From NCBI RefSeq assembly GCF_000176035.2, contig NC_015675.1, positions 6,080,001-6,144,000 on the forward strand: a DNA stretch of 64,000 bases, read 5' to 3'. Below are positions 41,927 through 50,279 of the stretch, in pieces. The stretch comes from Mesorhizobium opportunistum WSM2075 (GTDB lineage: Bacteria; Pseudomonadota; Alphaproteobacteria; Rhizobiales; Rhizobiaceae). Numbering within the stretch: position 1 is the first letter of the stretch; each line of letters starts with the position of its first letter. The position numbers were made by a program, and so were the translations under genes. The notes under the pieces are model-generated. The model worked only from the letters and a program-made list of their open reading frames with translations. It was not told where the DNA came from and ran no database searches.

Positions 41927-43120
41927 ATGTCGTCCGACCCCAAGTCGTCTGCCAACACGCTCGTCGTCCGCAACATCGGCCTGATGCTGAGCGGCGACCT
42001 CAGCCATCCCATCATCGACGCCGACACCATTGTCGTGGCCGACGGGCGCATAACCGGTATTGGCAAGGCCGATGACGTCGACAGCGGCAATGCGGCGACT
42101 ATCATCGATGCGATGGGCTGCGCGGTGGCGCCGGGGCTTATCGACAACCATGCCCATCCCGTGGCTGGCGACTGGACGCCCCGGCAGAACCAGATCGGCT
42201 GGATGGATTCGACCGTGCATGGCGGCGTCACCACGATCATTTCGGCGGGCGAGGTCCACACGCCCGGCCGCCCACGCGACCTGATCGGGCTGAAGGCGCT
42301 GGCGATCGCGGCGCAGCGGACCTTCTCCAACTTCCGTCCCAACGGGATGAAGATCCTGGCCGGCGCGCCCATCCTTGAGCCCGGCCTCACAGAGGACGAT
42401 TTCCGCACCTTGGCCGAAGCTGGTGTGACGCTCGTCGGCGAGGTTGGACTAGGCGGCGTCAAGGACGGTCCGACCGGCAGGCAGATGATCGCCTGGGCGC
42501 GCAAATACGGCATGACCTCAATGACCCATACGGGCGGTCCGTCCCTGCCCGGCTCCGGCCGCATCGGCGCCGACGTCGTGCTGGAGGTCGACGCCGATAT
42601 CGTTGCCCACGTCAATGGCGGGCCGACGGCTCTGCCCGAAAGCGAGATCCGGCAGATTTGCGAAAACGGCTCTCGGGCGCTTGAAATTGTCCACAACGGC
42701 AATCTGCGCACCGGCCTGTTCGTGCTCGACCTGGCAAGGCAGCGCGGCGAGCTTTCGCGCATCGTCCTCGGCACGGACAGCCCTGCCGGATCGGGCGTGC
42801 AGCCGCTCGGCATCCTGCGGATCCTGACCATGCTGGCTTCGCTGGGTGGTATTGCGCCGGAAGTGGCGTTCTGCCTCGCCAGCGGCAACACGGCGCGGGT
42901 CCGCGGGCTGGCTGACCGGGGCATCATCGAAGTTGGCCGCGCCGCCGACCTTATCTTCATCGATCAGGCGATGGGCGGCGCCGGCGACGGGCTGCTCGAC
43001 AGCGTGGCGTTGGGCAATCTGCCGGGCATCGGCATGGTCGTCATCGATGGCGAGGTGCGTACCGGCCGCAGCCGCAACACCCCGCCGGCAATGCGGGTGC
43101 CGGAAGTCAGAGCGGCCTAG
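41927..43120 (+). CDS. Enamidase-like amidohydrolase
   Basis: 397-aa amidohydrolase with the binuclear-metal motif LIDNHAHP, further ligands in MTHTGG and HVNGG, and the catalytic Asp in GTDSPAGSG. It resembles, from memory, enamidase of the Eubacterium barkeri nicotinate pathway across its length, e.g. ISAGEVHTPGRPRD, GGPTALPESEI, PLGILRILTMLAS and the SRNTPPAMR tail. Enamidase hydrolyses the cyclic enamide of 6-oxotetrahydronicotinate to a ring-opened formyl acid and ammonia. A related cyclic enamide is the probable substrate. Its stop codon overlaps that of the convergent AA_synth gene in a single CTAG. Confidence 0.82.
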   Translation: MSSDPKSSANTLVVRNIGLMLSGDLSHPIIDADTIVVADGRITGIGKADDVDSGNAATIIDAMGCAVAPGLIDNHAHPVAGDWTPRQNQIGWMDSTVHGGVTTIISAGEVHTPGRPRDLIGLKALAIAAQRTFSNFRPNGMKILAGAPILEPGLTEDDFRTLAEAGVTLVGEVGLGGVKDGPTGRQMIAWARKYGMTSMTHTGGPSLPGSGRIGADVVLEVDADIVAHVNGGPTALPESEIRQICENGSRALEIVHNGNLRTGLFVLDLARQRGELSRIVLGTDSPAGSGVQPLGILRILTMLASLGGIAPEVAFCLASGNTARVRGLADRGIIEVGRAADLIFIDQAMGGAGDGLLDSVALGNLPGIGMVVIDGEVRTGRSRNTPPAMRVPEVRAA

Positions 43121-43701
43121 CTGACGCCGTCCTTGCCGATAATCTTGTCCTTGGTCAGCCCGCCGACGCGGGGGTGCGGCCTGCCGGAATCGGTGACGGC
43201 GATGGCGACGACGATCTCGTCGGCGCGCGGTGCGTCGGGAACGCGAACCTCCATGCCGTCGAAATGACTGCGCACCCGTGCCGCATCCTTGTGGCCAAGC
43301 GGAATGTCGAGCGGCACGCCAAGGCCGCCACGCTTTTTCGATGAGGGAATGAGCGCGGCGCCCTTGCCGAGCACATCGCGAAACGGGGCGCCGAGCTTTG
43401 GATGAAGGATGGCGGCGGCATGTTCGAGCTCGCCGTCGGCGCCGACGGCGGCTGCCTTGCCGAAGCTTTCGACCTGGTCGCCGGCGATGCCGAGGGCAGC
43501 GACGGCACGCCTGGGCAATATATCGCCCAGCGCCTCGCCAATGGCGCTCAACGCCGACAGATCCTCGACAAAGGTCCCGGCATATGGGTTACGGATCACG
43601 GCGATGGAAGCGGCGCGCCGCGTCGGCGGGTCGACAGGGCGCCCGCCTTCGATCCGGGTTTCCTCGACGATGGTGATGATGCGGCGGATTTCCATGCTCA
43701 T
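43117..43701 (-). CDS. AA_synth (DUF1185) family protein, copy 1
   Basis: 194-aa protein of Pfam AA_synth (PF06684). The conserved core reads FGKAAAVGADGELEHAAAIL, followed by IPSSKKRGGLGVPLDIPLGH. A Bordetella member has a chorismate-mutase-like fold; the reaction is not known to me. ATG 43701 overlaps the stop of copy 2, so the two are a coupled pair, possibly a hetero-oligomer. It converges exactly on the enamidase gene. Confidence 0.8.
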   Translation of the reverse strand: MSMEIRRIITIVEETRIEGGRPVDPPTRRAASIAVIRNPYAGTFVEDLSALSAIGEALGDILPRRAVAALGIAGDQVESFGKAAAVGADGELEHAAAILHPKLGAPFRDVLGKGAALIPSSKKRGGLGVPLDIPLGHKDAARVRSHFDGMEVRVPDAPRADEIVVAIAVTDSGRPHPRVGGLTKDKIIGKDGVS

Positions 43702-44282
43702 CGCAATCCGTCCTCGCCCTTGATGTCGGCTGCAGCCAGGCCGCCGACCCGCGCATGAACGCGCGCACCGGTGGTCATCGCCAGGATGACCGCCATCTCG
43801 TCGCTGCGCGGTGCATCGCCAACGCCGATCTCGATCGCGTCGAAATGGCTGCGCACGTAAGAGGCGTTGATGTGGGTGATCGGAATGTCGATGCGCGTTC
43901 CGGGGCCGCCGACCTTTTTGGTCGATGGCACGATGGCCTTGGCGTCGCCGAGAAGTTCGCGCATCGCGTAGCCGCCCGGATTGTGCCACAGTGCGCCATG
44001 TTCAAGCTCGCCGGCGGCGCCGACGATGGCACCCTTGCCATAGCCTTCGACAGCAGCGACGCCATCACCCATGGCATCGATCAGCCGCCGTGCCATTTCG
44101 AGGCCGAGCGGCCTCAGATCCTCCATGAAGCCGGTGATCTCTTCGACGTAGCGTCCAGCAAAAGGGTTGGCGATGACGGCGACAATCGCGCCGCGCTTGG
44201 GCGGGCGTGCCGCGGGCGGCCCGCCCTCATGGAAGATCTCCTCGACCTGGACCAGAAATTTTCTGACCACCACAGCTGGCAT
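43698..44282 (-). CDS. AA_synth (DUF1185) family protein, copy 2
   Basis: Second AA_synth paralogue, with EGYGKGAIVGAAGELEHGAL and VPSTKKVGGPGTRIDIPITH. Choosing ATG 44282 (AAGGA upstream) gives 194 aa, the same length as copy 1; GTG 44306 would add eight residues. It is first in the two-gene operon. A TTGACA on the minus strand (44358-44353) and a weak 10/15 match to the shared element (44320-44334) lie upstream. Confidence 0.8.
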   Translation of the reverse strand: MPAVVVRKFLVQVEEIFHEGGPPAARPPKRGAIVAVIANPFAGRYVEEITGFMEDLRPLGLEMARRLIDAMGDGVAAVEGYGKGAIVGAAGELEHGALWHNPGGYAMRELLGDAKAIVPSTKKVGGPGTRIDIPITHINASYVRSHFDAIEIGVGDAPRSDEMAVILAMTTGARVHARVGGLAAADIKGEDGLR

Positions 44283-44407
44283 TGCGCGTATCCTTCGTCC
44301 CGTCACTCATGAAAACTCGTTAGAGTATCAACAATTATCCATCGTCGATGTTTGTCAAGCGTCGACGTCGAGCAAGCGAATGGAGCGGCCAGGAAAACTG
44401 CAATGGA

Positions 44408-44459
44408 TGCCGATTGACAGCCTGTCGGGCCGCTCATAAACTCATATGACCATCAACGA
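44408..44459 (+). promoter_or_regulatory. Promoter with shared element (copy C), nucleoside importer operon
   Basis: TTGACA at 44414-44419, a 17-bp spacer and TAAACT at 44437-44442, a good promoter, with TCATATGACCATCAACGA (44442-44459) over the expected start site. This 18-mer and TGCCGATTGACA (44408-44419) are identical to blocks at 33330-33382. Confidence 0.75.
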
Positions 44460-44537
44460 ACTCGCCGTTGTCCCGGCGATACGTGGGGGATGGTCAAGGC
44501 ATGGCTTTAAAGCTGAAAAAAGCTGAAGGGGAATGAC

Positions 44538-45542
44538 ATGAAAAGGGCGCTCAAGAGTTTATTCCTGGCAGGCACGATGCTTGCCGTTTCGTTGGGTTCG
44601 GCTGCCGCACAGACCAAGGTCTCCGTGGCCGCCATCTCGGGCTATTTTGCCCAGGGCTTCGGCGTTTCGATCGTCAACGGCCTCAACAAGGCCAAGACCG
44701 ACTTCGGCATCGACCTCAAGCTGGTCGATACCGGCAACCGGGCCCTCGACTACGAGGAGCAGTTCGAGAACCTCGCCAAGGCCAAGCAGTACGACCTGAT
44801 CTTCGTGATGGGCTGGGAACTGGTGGATTCGCTGCAGAAGGTCAGCAAGGAGTATCCCGACCAGCGCTTCGTCTTCATCGACGGCGTGCTCGACAACCCC
44901 AAGATGATCTACGCCAACTTCGCCGAGGAACAAGGCTCCTTCGTCGCCGGCGCGCTGGCCGGCATGATCGAGGCCAAGGGCAGCGAATTTCCCAAGATCG
45001 GCGACGGCAAGGCAATCGGCTTCGTCGGCGGCCGCGACATCCCGGTGATCCGCAACTTCCTCGGCGGCTACGAACAGGGCGCCAAATACGCCGCGCCCGA
45101 CGTGAAGGTGAATTCCGTGTTCGCCGGCACTTTCGACGATCCGGCCAAGGGCAGCGAGCTTGCCCAGGCGCTTTACGGCCAGGGCTCCGACATCGTCTAC
45201 AACGTTGCCGGCCCGACAGGCGAAGGCGTGATGCAGGCAAGTGCCGCGGTCGACAAATATTCGATCGGCGTCGACATCGACATGTGCGGCTCGGCGCCCG
45301 GGAACGTACTCGCAAGCATGTTGAAGCGCGGCGATATCGCCGTCTACACGCTGATCAAGGACGAGGTCGAGGGCCGCAAGGTCACCGCGGGCACCCGCAC
45401 GTTTGACCTCGCCTCGGGCGGCGTCGAGGTCAAGGTCTGCGACGACATCGCCCCCAAGATCCCGGCTGACGTGACCACCAAGCTGGACGAGATCAAGAAG
45501 GGCATCCTCGACGGCAAGATCGTGATCGCCAAGGCGAAGTAA
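44538..45542 (+). CDS. BMP family (PnrA-like) nucleoside-binding lipoprotein-type protein
   Basis: 334-aa basic membrane protein family binding protein with a Sec signal (SLFLAGTMLAVSLGSAAA) and no lipobox cysteine, recognised from DLIFVMGWELVDSLQKVSKE, FVAGALAGMIEAKGSEFPKIG and IGVDIDMCGSAPG. BMP proteins bind nucleosides or related purine compounds. First gene of an operon with a double ATPase, two permeases and two nucleoside hydrolases. A strong hairpin and three short tandem repeats separate it from the ATPase gene. Confidence 0.88.
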   Translation: MKRALKSLFLAGTMLAVSLGSAAAQTKVSVAAISGYFAQGFGVSIVNGLNKAKTDFGIDLKLVDTGNRALDYEEQFENLAKAKQYDLIFVMGWELVDSLQKVSKEYPDQRFVFIDGVLDNPKMIYANFAEEQGSFVAGALAGMIEAKGSEFPKIGDGKAIGFVGGRDIPVIRNFLGGYEQGAKYAAPDVKVNSVFAGTFDDPAKGSELAQALYGQGSDIVYNVAGPTGEGVMQASAAVDKYSIGVDIDMCGSAPGNVLASMLKRGDIAVYTLIKDEVEGRKVTAGTRTFDLASGGVEVKVCDDIAPKIPADVTTKLDEIKKGILDGKIVIAKAK

Positions 45543-45578
45543 GCCAGCAGCAGCGCATTCCTCCCAAGAAAGCGCTAC

Positions 45579-45612
45579 GCTGATCCGCCGCGGCTTGCCG
45601 TGGCGGATCAGC
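45579..45612 (+). other. Strong hairpin after the BMP gene
   Basis: GCTGATCCGCC (45579-45589) pairs with GGCGGATCAGC (45602-45612), and CGGC/GCCG extends the stem to the loop through a G-T pair. No U-run follows, so partial termination or stabilisation of the upstream message is likely. Confidence 0.7.
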
Positions 45613-45614
45613 GT

Positions 45615-45665
45615 CCAATCTGCCAGAGCTCCCAATCTGCGAGAGCCCCAAATCTACGAGAGCCA
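45615..45665 (+). repeat. Three tandem 17-bp repeats
   Basis: Three imperfect copies of CCAATCTGCGAGAGCCC in direct succession at 45615, 45632 and 45649, the third matching the second at 14 of 17 positions. They fill the gap up to the ATPase start at 45668, where they could vary in number by slippage and alter spacing or translation. Confidence 0.65.
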
Positions 45666-45667
45666 TA

Positions 45668-47230
45668 GTGTCGAACGCGCCGGGGTCACCGACCCTCCAC
45701 AGCACTGCCGCAATGGCCGTCGAGTTGACTGCTATCACCAAGCGGTTTGGTGCGTTCGTTGCCAATGACGGTATCGACCTTGCCGTGCGCCGGGGTGAAA
45801 TCCACGCCATCATCGGCGAGAATGGCGCCGGCAAGACGACGCTGATGAACATCCTGTTCGGTCTGCTCCAGCCCGACGAAGGGTCGATCCGGCTGAATGG
45901 CGAGGCCACGGTGGTGGCCGACCCGGCCGTCGCCATCAAGGCTGGGCTCGGCATGGTGCACCAACATTTCAAGCTGGTGCCTTCGCTGTCGGTCGCCGAC
46001 AACGTCTTTCTCGGCATGGAAATCCGCCGGCATGGGCTGATCGACCATGCCGCGCAGATTTTGCGCACGCGCGACCTGTCGAAGCGCTTCGGACTGCATG
46101 TCGATCCAACCGAGCGCGTCCGGCTGCTCTCGGTCGGCATCGAGCAGCGCATCGAAATCCTGAAAGTCCTGGTGCGCGGCGCCCGCACCATCATCCTCGA
46201 CGAGCCGACCGCCGTGCTGACGCCGCAAGAGAGCCGCGAACTGTTCCAGACGCTGCGCAGCTTCGTCGCCGAGGGCATGACCGTGATCTTCATCTCGCAC
46301 CATCTGGAAGAGGTGATGGAGGTGTCCGACACGGTGACCGTACTGCGCAACGGCAAGAAGGTGGCGACCCGTCCGACGTCGGAACTCAGCAAGGACGAGC
46401 TGGTGCGCATGATGGTCGGCCGCGAGGTCAGTTTCGACCGGCGGCCGCGCGCGGCGCTGCATGGCGACGTGGTCCTCGACGTCAAGGATCTGTGGGCGCG
46501 CGACGATCGCCGGCTGCCGGCTGTTCGTGGTGCAAGCTTTGCTGTCCGTTCCGGCGAGGTTGTGGGCATAGCCGGCGTCGCCGGCAACGGGCAGACGGAA
46601 CTGGCCGAGGTGCTTTCGGGCCTGCGGCCGGCAAGCCATGGCGGAGCCTGGTTGAAGGGCCAGGATCTCACCACGCTCTCCACCGCCGCAATTCGCGAGG
46701 CCGGCCTTGCCCATGTTCCGGGCGACCGCATGGTGCGCGGCGTCGATCGCAATGCGTCGATCGCGGCAAACACGCTGATGGGCCGCCAGCATCGTGCGCC
46801 GTGGTCCAACAAGGGCGTGCTCAACTGGAAGGCTATCGGCCAGGGTGCCAACGCCCTGATCAAGAGCTTCGACATTCGTGCGCAGGGATCGGGAGACGCG
46901 GTCAAGCGGCTTTCGGGCGGCAACATCCAGAAAGTAGTGCTGGCGCGCGAATTCACCAATGGCGCCGACTTCCTGCTGATCGACCAGCCGACGCGCGGCG
47001 TCGACATCGGCGCCCAGGAGGCCATCCACGACGAGATCATGCGCCAGCGCGCGGCCGGCCGTGCCATCCTGCTGATCTCCGTGCAGCTTGACGAACTGGC
47101 CGCCCTCGCCGACCGCATCCTGGTGATGTTCAACGGGCGCATCATGGGCGAAGTTGCCGGCGACGATGCCGACGAAGACAGGATCGGCATGATGATGGCG
47201 GGTGTCTCGCCGCAGATGGAGCCCGCATAA
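45668..47230 (+). CDS. Nucleoside ABC transporter ATPase (double domain)
   Basis: 520-aa tandem ATPase of the BMP/ribose-type importers. Domain 1 has Walker A GENGAGKTT and Walker B TIILDEPTAVLT. Domain 2 has a degenerate Walker A (GVAGNGQTEL), signature LSGGNIQKVVLARE and LLIDQPTRGVD with Gln in place of the catalytic Glu, normal for this class. Start is GTG 45668 right after the tandem repeats, or ATG 45713. Its TAA overlaps the ATG of the first permease. Confidence 0.9.
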   Translation: MSNAPGSPTLHSTAAMAVELTAITKRFGAFVANDGIDLAVRRGEIHAIIGENGAGKTTLMNILFGLLQPDEGSIRLNGEATVVADPAVAIKAGLGMVHQHFKLVPSLSVADNVFLGMEIRRHGLIDHAAQILRTRDLSKRFGLHVDPTERVRLLSVGIEQRIEILKVLVRGARTIILDEPTAVLTPQESRELFQTLRSFVAEGMTVIFISHHLEEVMEVSDTVTVLRNGKKVATRPTSELSKDELVRMMVGREVSFDRRPRAALHGDVVLDVKDLWARDDRRLPAVRGASFAVRSGEVVGIAGVAGNGQTELAEVLSGLRPASHGGAWLKGQDLTTLSTAAIREAGLAHVPGDRMVRGVDRNASIAANTLMGRQHRAPWSNKGVLNWKAIGQGANALIKSFDIRAQGSGDAVKRLSGGNIQKVVLAREFTNGADFLLIDQPTRGVDIGAQEAIHDEIMRQRAAGRAILLISVQLDELAALADRILVMFNGRIMGEVAGDDADEDRIGMMMAGVSPQMEPA

Positions 47231-48270
47231 TGACTGACCGTTTGCGCGCTTTTTCCGGCCAGATCATCGCCATAGGCGTGGCCCTGCTGATGGGCGCGGT
47301 CATCATCCTCATGGTCGGCGAGAGCCCGGTCCGTGTCTTCATGACGCTGTTGCGTGGCGCCTTCGGCGACCAGGAAAAGATCGCCGGCACGTTGCTGCAG
47401 ACGACGCCGATCCTGATTTGCGGTGTCGCAGCCTGCGTCGGGCTGCGCGGCGGCATGTTCAACGTCGGCATAGAGGGGCAGTTGTTCCTTGGCGGATTTG
47501 CCGCCGCCTGGGTCGGTTTCTCCTTTTCCCTGCCCGCGGGCATTCACACGCTGGCGGCCCTGGGGCTTGCTGTCGTCGCGGGCGCGGCCTGGGTCGCCAT
47601 CCCCGCCTATTTCCGGGCCCGCTACAACACCAACGAAGTCGTTTCGACGATCCTGTCGAACTATATCGCGGTCCTGCTGACTTCCTACTTCACCATCTTC
47701 CTGTTCAAACGGCCCGGCGGCTGGTCCGAGACGCCACCGATCCTGGCAACGGCCTATCTGCCGGAGATCTTTTCATTTTCGCGGCTGAACTGGGGGCTGG
47801 TCATCGGCCTGCTGCTGGCGCTCGGTGTCGCGCTCGTGTTCCGCTACACCAGCTGGGGCTACGGCGTGACGATGGTCGGCTCGGCGCCGAAGTTCGCCGA
47901 ATATGGCGGCATCAACGTGAAACGGCAGGGCTTCGTGGTGCTGCTGCTTTCAGGCGCAGTCGGCGGACTGGCCGGGGGCATCGAGACCCTTGGCGTGCAT
48001 CACCGGTTCATGGAGGGCTTTGCTCCGGGTTTCGGTTTCGACGGGCTGATCGCGGCGTTGCTCGCCAACGGCTCGCCGGTCGCCACCATCGTCACGGCGC
48101 TGTTCTTTGGCGCGCTTCGCAGCGGGTCGCTGCTGCTCGAGGTCGACACCACAGCGTCGCGCGAAATCATCACCGTGATCCAGGCGCTGATCATCCTCAG
48201 CGTGTCGGCGCAGGTTCTGGTCAGACGCCGCGGCGACAGCCAGGCGGGGGAGCGGCGATGGAAATTCTAG
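47230..48270 (+). CDS. Nucleoside ABC transporter permease 1
   Basis: 346-aa BPD_transp_2 type permease with about eight to ten membrane helices. GLRGGMFNVGIEGQLFLGGF is the conserved motif of this class, and the C-terminus is cytoplasmic and basic. It is translationally coupled to the ATPase (TAATG) and overlaps permease 2 by 13 nt. Confidence 0.89.
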   Translation: MTDRLRAFSGQIIAIGVALLMGAVIILMVGESPVRVFMTLLRGAFGDQEKIAGTLLQTTPILICGVAACVGLRGGMFNVGIEGQLFLGGFAAAWVGFSFSLPAGIHTLAALGLAVVAGAAWVAIPAYFRARYNTNEVVSTILSNYIAVLLTSYFTIFLFKRPGGWSETPPILATAYLPEIFSFSRLNWGLVIGLLLALGVALVFRYTSWGYGVTMVGSAPKFAEYGGINVKRQGFVVLLLSGAVGGLAGGIETLGVHHRFMEGFAPGFGFDGLIAALLANGSPVATIVTALFFGALRSGSLLLEVDTTASREIITVIQALIILSVSAQVLVRRRGDSQAGERRWKF

Positions 48271-49244
48271 ACAAGCTCGTCAACGTCGCGCTGATAGCGG
48301 CGACGCTGCGCACCACCGCGCCCATTCTCCTGGTCGCGCTTGGCGGGTCGTTCACCACCAAGGCCGGCATCTTCAACATCGGCCTCGAGGGGCAGATGCT
48401 GGCAGGCGCCTTCTTCGCCGTCATCGGCTCGATCTGGACAGGCTCGGCATTCGTAGGCGTGGCCTGCGGCGTTGCCGCCGCACTTGCCTTCGCGCTCGCC
48501 TTTGCCGTGCTGGTGGTAACGTTCCGGGCCAATGAGGTGGTCGTTGGGTTGGCCCTCAACATCCTCGCCGGCGGCATGACGATCTCGCTGATGAAGGCGA
48601 TCTTCGGCACGCGCGGATCGATCGTCGGCCATGGCATTGTCGGCCTGCCCAAGGTACAGATACCTGGCGCCCAGGCGCTGCTCGGCTCGTGGGCGCCACT
48701 GATCTCGGGTTTCACGCCGATCGTCTATGTCGCGTTCATCGCGGTGCCTCTGCTTGTGCTGTTCTACAGCCGCACCCGGCTCGGGCTCTATATCCGCGTC
48801 ATCGGTGAAAAACCCGAAGCCGCCGAGGCGCTCGGCATCTCGATCACACGCGTCCGGTACATCGCCTCGCTGCTGTGTGGGTTGCTCGCGGGGCTCGCGG
48901 GCGCGCATCTGTCGCTCGGCTACATCACCATGTTCACCGAGAACATGTCCTCGGGACGCGGCTTCATGGCGGTAGCGATCCTCATCTTCTCCAATGGCGA
49001 TCCGCTGAAGGTGCTGGCCGGTTGCCTTTTGTTCGGCTTCGCCGACGCCTTCTCGCTGCGCCTGCAGACGTTCGGGTTTCCGTCCTATCTGGTACTTACC
49101 GTGCCCTACGTCGTCGCGCTGACGGCGCTGTTCGCGCTGTCCTACCGGGCGCGGCCAAGGATCATCAAGGAGACGCTGGCATCGATTCAGAAACTTCTGT
49201 CGGTGGACAGGAACAGCGCTCCGGTCGACAAAAATCCCCAATGA
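48258..49244 (+). CDS. Nucleoside ABC transporter permease 2
   Basis: 328-aa BPD_transp_2 permease with the matching motif TTKAGIFNIGLEGQMLAGAF. ATG 48258 lies inside the end of permease 1. It ends 10 nt before the first nucleoside hydrolase, so uptake and cleavage of the nucleoside are encoded in one message. Confidence 0.89.
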   Translation: MEILDKLVNVALIAATLRTTAPILLVALGGSFTTKAGIFNIGLEGQMLAGAFFAVIGSIWTGSAFVGVACGVAAALAFALAFAVLVVTFRANEVVVGLALNILAGGMTISLMKAIFGTRGSIVGHGIVGLPKVQIPGAQALLGSWAPLISGFTPIVYVAFIAVPLLVLFYSRTRLGLYIRVIGEKPEAAEALGISITRVRYIASLLCGLLAGLAGAHLSLGYITMFTENMSSGRGFMAVAILIFSNGDPLKVLAGCLLFGFADAFSLRLQTFGFPSYLVLTVPYVVALTALFALSYRARPRIIKETLASIQKLLSVDRNSAPVDKNPQ

Positions 49245-49254
49245 AGGAACTTTC

Positions 49255-50268
49255 ATGGAACGCATAATCCTCGACGTGGATTCTGCCGGCGACGACATCC
49301 TCGCCGTGCTGTTTGCCGCGGCGAACCCGAATGTCCGGCTCGAAGGCGTCACCACCGTGACCGGTGCGGCCGGCCCCATCGAACAGGTCACCAATGTCGT
49401 CCTCAACACGCTGACGCTTGCCGGGCGCGACGACATCCCGGTCCACGCCGGCGCGTGGCGGCCGATCGTCGGCAATGCCAAGGCCGACATGGAGGCGCCG
49501 GTTCATTTCGAAAAGCGGCTCGTTGCCCGCTTCGGCGACCGGCTGAAGAAATTCAATCCGCCGGCACCGCCTCCATCCCGCTCGGCAACGCCAGGGCACG
49601 CTGTCGATTTCATCATCGAGACCGTCATGGCCAATCCCGGCGAGATCACGCTGGTGACGACGGGGCCGCTAACCAATGCGGCAATGGCGCTGCTGCAGGA
49701 GCCGCGCCTGACGGGCGCGCTCAAGCGGCTGCTGGTGCTGGGCGGCAACTTCCAGACGCCCGGCAACATCACGCCGCTGTCGGAGTACAACATCTGGGCC
49801 GATCCGGAAGCTTCACGCATTGTGCTCAACGCCGACGTCGACAAGATCCTGGTGCCGCTCGACATCTGCGAGGACAACCGCGTCGCCGCCTCGATGCTGA
49901 CGCGCGACGACATCGCCGACATGCGGGCAATTGCCCGCAAGAACGCGGTCTTCGAGATGATCGCCGACAGTTTCCCGATCTATATCGACATCTGGCGCGA
50001 GTTCTTCGACCTTGTCGGCTTCCCGATGGACGACGTCATCACCGTCGCGCTGGCCTTTGATCCTGGCCTTGCCACCATGACCGAGCCGCTCTTCGTCGAT
50101 GTCGTGCTGGACGGGCGCCTCGCGCGTGGACAGACCGTTGCCCATCGCGGCCGGCAGTTGCTGCCCGGCGGCGGACCGAAGACCACGCGGATCTGCACCG
50201 ATCTCGACGGCCGCCGCTTCCTCAACCTCTTCAAGCAAACCATCGCGCGCTACGAACAAGCCGCGTGA
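49255..50268 (+). CDS. Inosine-uridine preferring nucleoside hydrolase family protein, copy 1
   Basis: 337-aa IUNH-family N-ribohydrolase. The calcium-binding DxDxxxDD signature is DVDSAGDD at residues 7-14, and TTGPLTNAAMAL and EYNIWADPEA are conserved. It hydrolyses the N-glycosidic bond of a nucleoside to base plus ribose in the cytoplasm. Encoded directly behind the BMP importer, with a second paralogue immediately downstream, which suggests two substrates or two anomers/bases. Confidence 0.88.
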   Translation: MERIILDVDSAGDDILAVLFAAANPNVRLEGVTTVTGAAGPIEQVTNVVLNTLTLAGRDDIPVHAGAWRPIVGNAKADMEAPVHFEKRLVARFGDRLKKFNPPAPPPSRSATPGHAVDFIIETVMANPGEITLVTTGPLTNAAMALLQEPRLTGALKRLLVLGGNFQTPGNITPLSEYNIWADPEASRIVLNADVDKILVPLDICEDNRVAASMLTRDDIADMRAIARKNAVFEMIADSFPIYIDIWREFFDLVGFPMDDVITVALAFDPGLATMTEPLFVDVVLDGRLARGQTVAHRGRQLLPGGGPKTTRICTDLDGRRFLNLFKQTIARYEQAA

Positions 50269-50279
50269 GGACCGAAAAT

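Noticed and set aside
44320..44334. Fifth copy of the shared promoter element before the AA_synth pair
   Set aside because: Only 10 of 15 bases match and the orientation relative to the promoter is reversed; too weak to list as a site.
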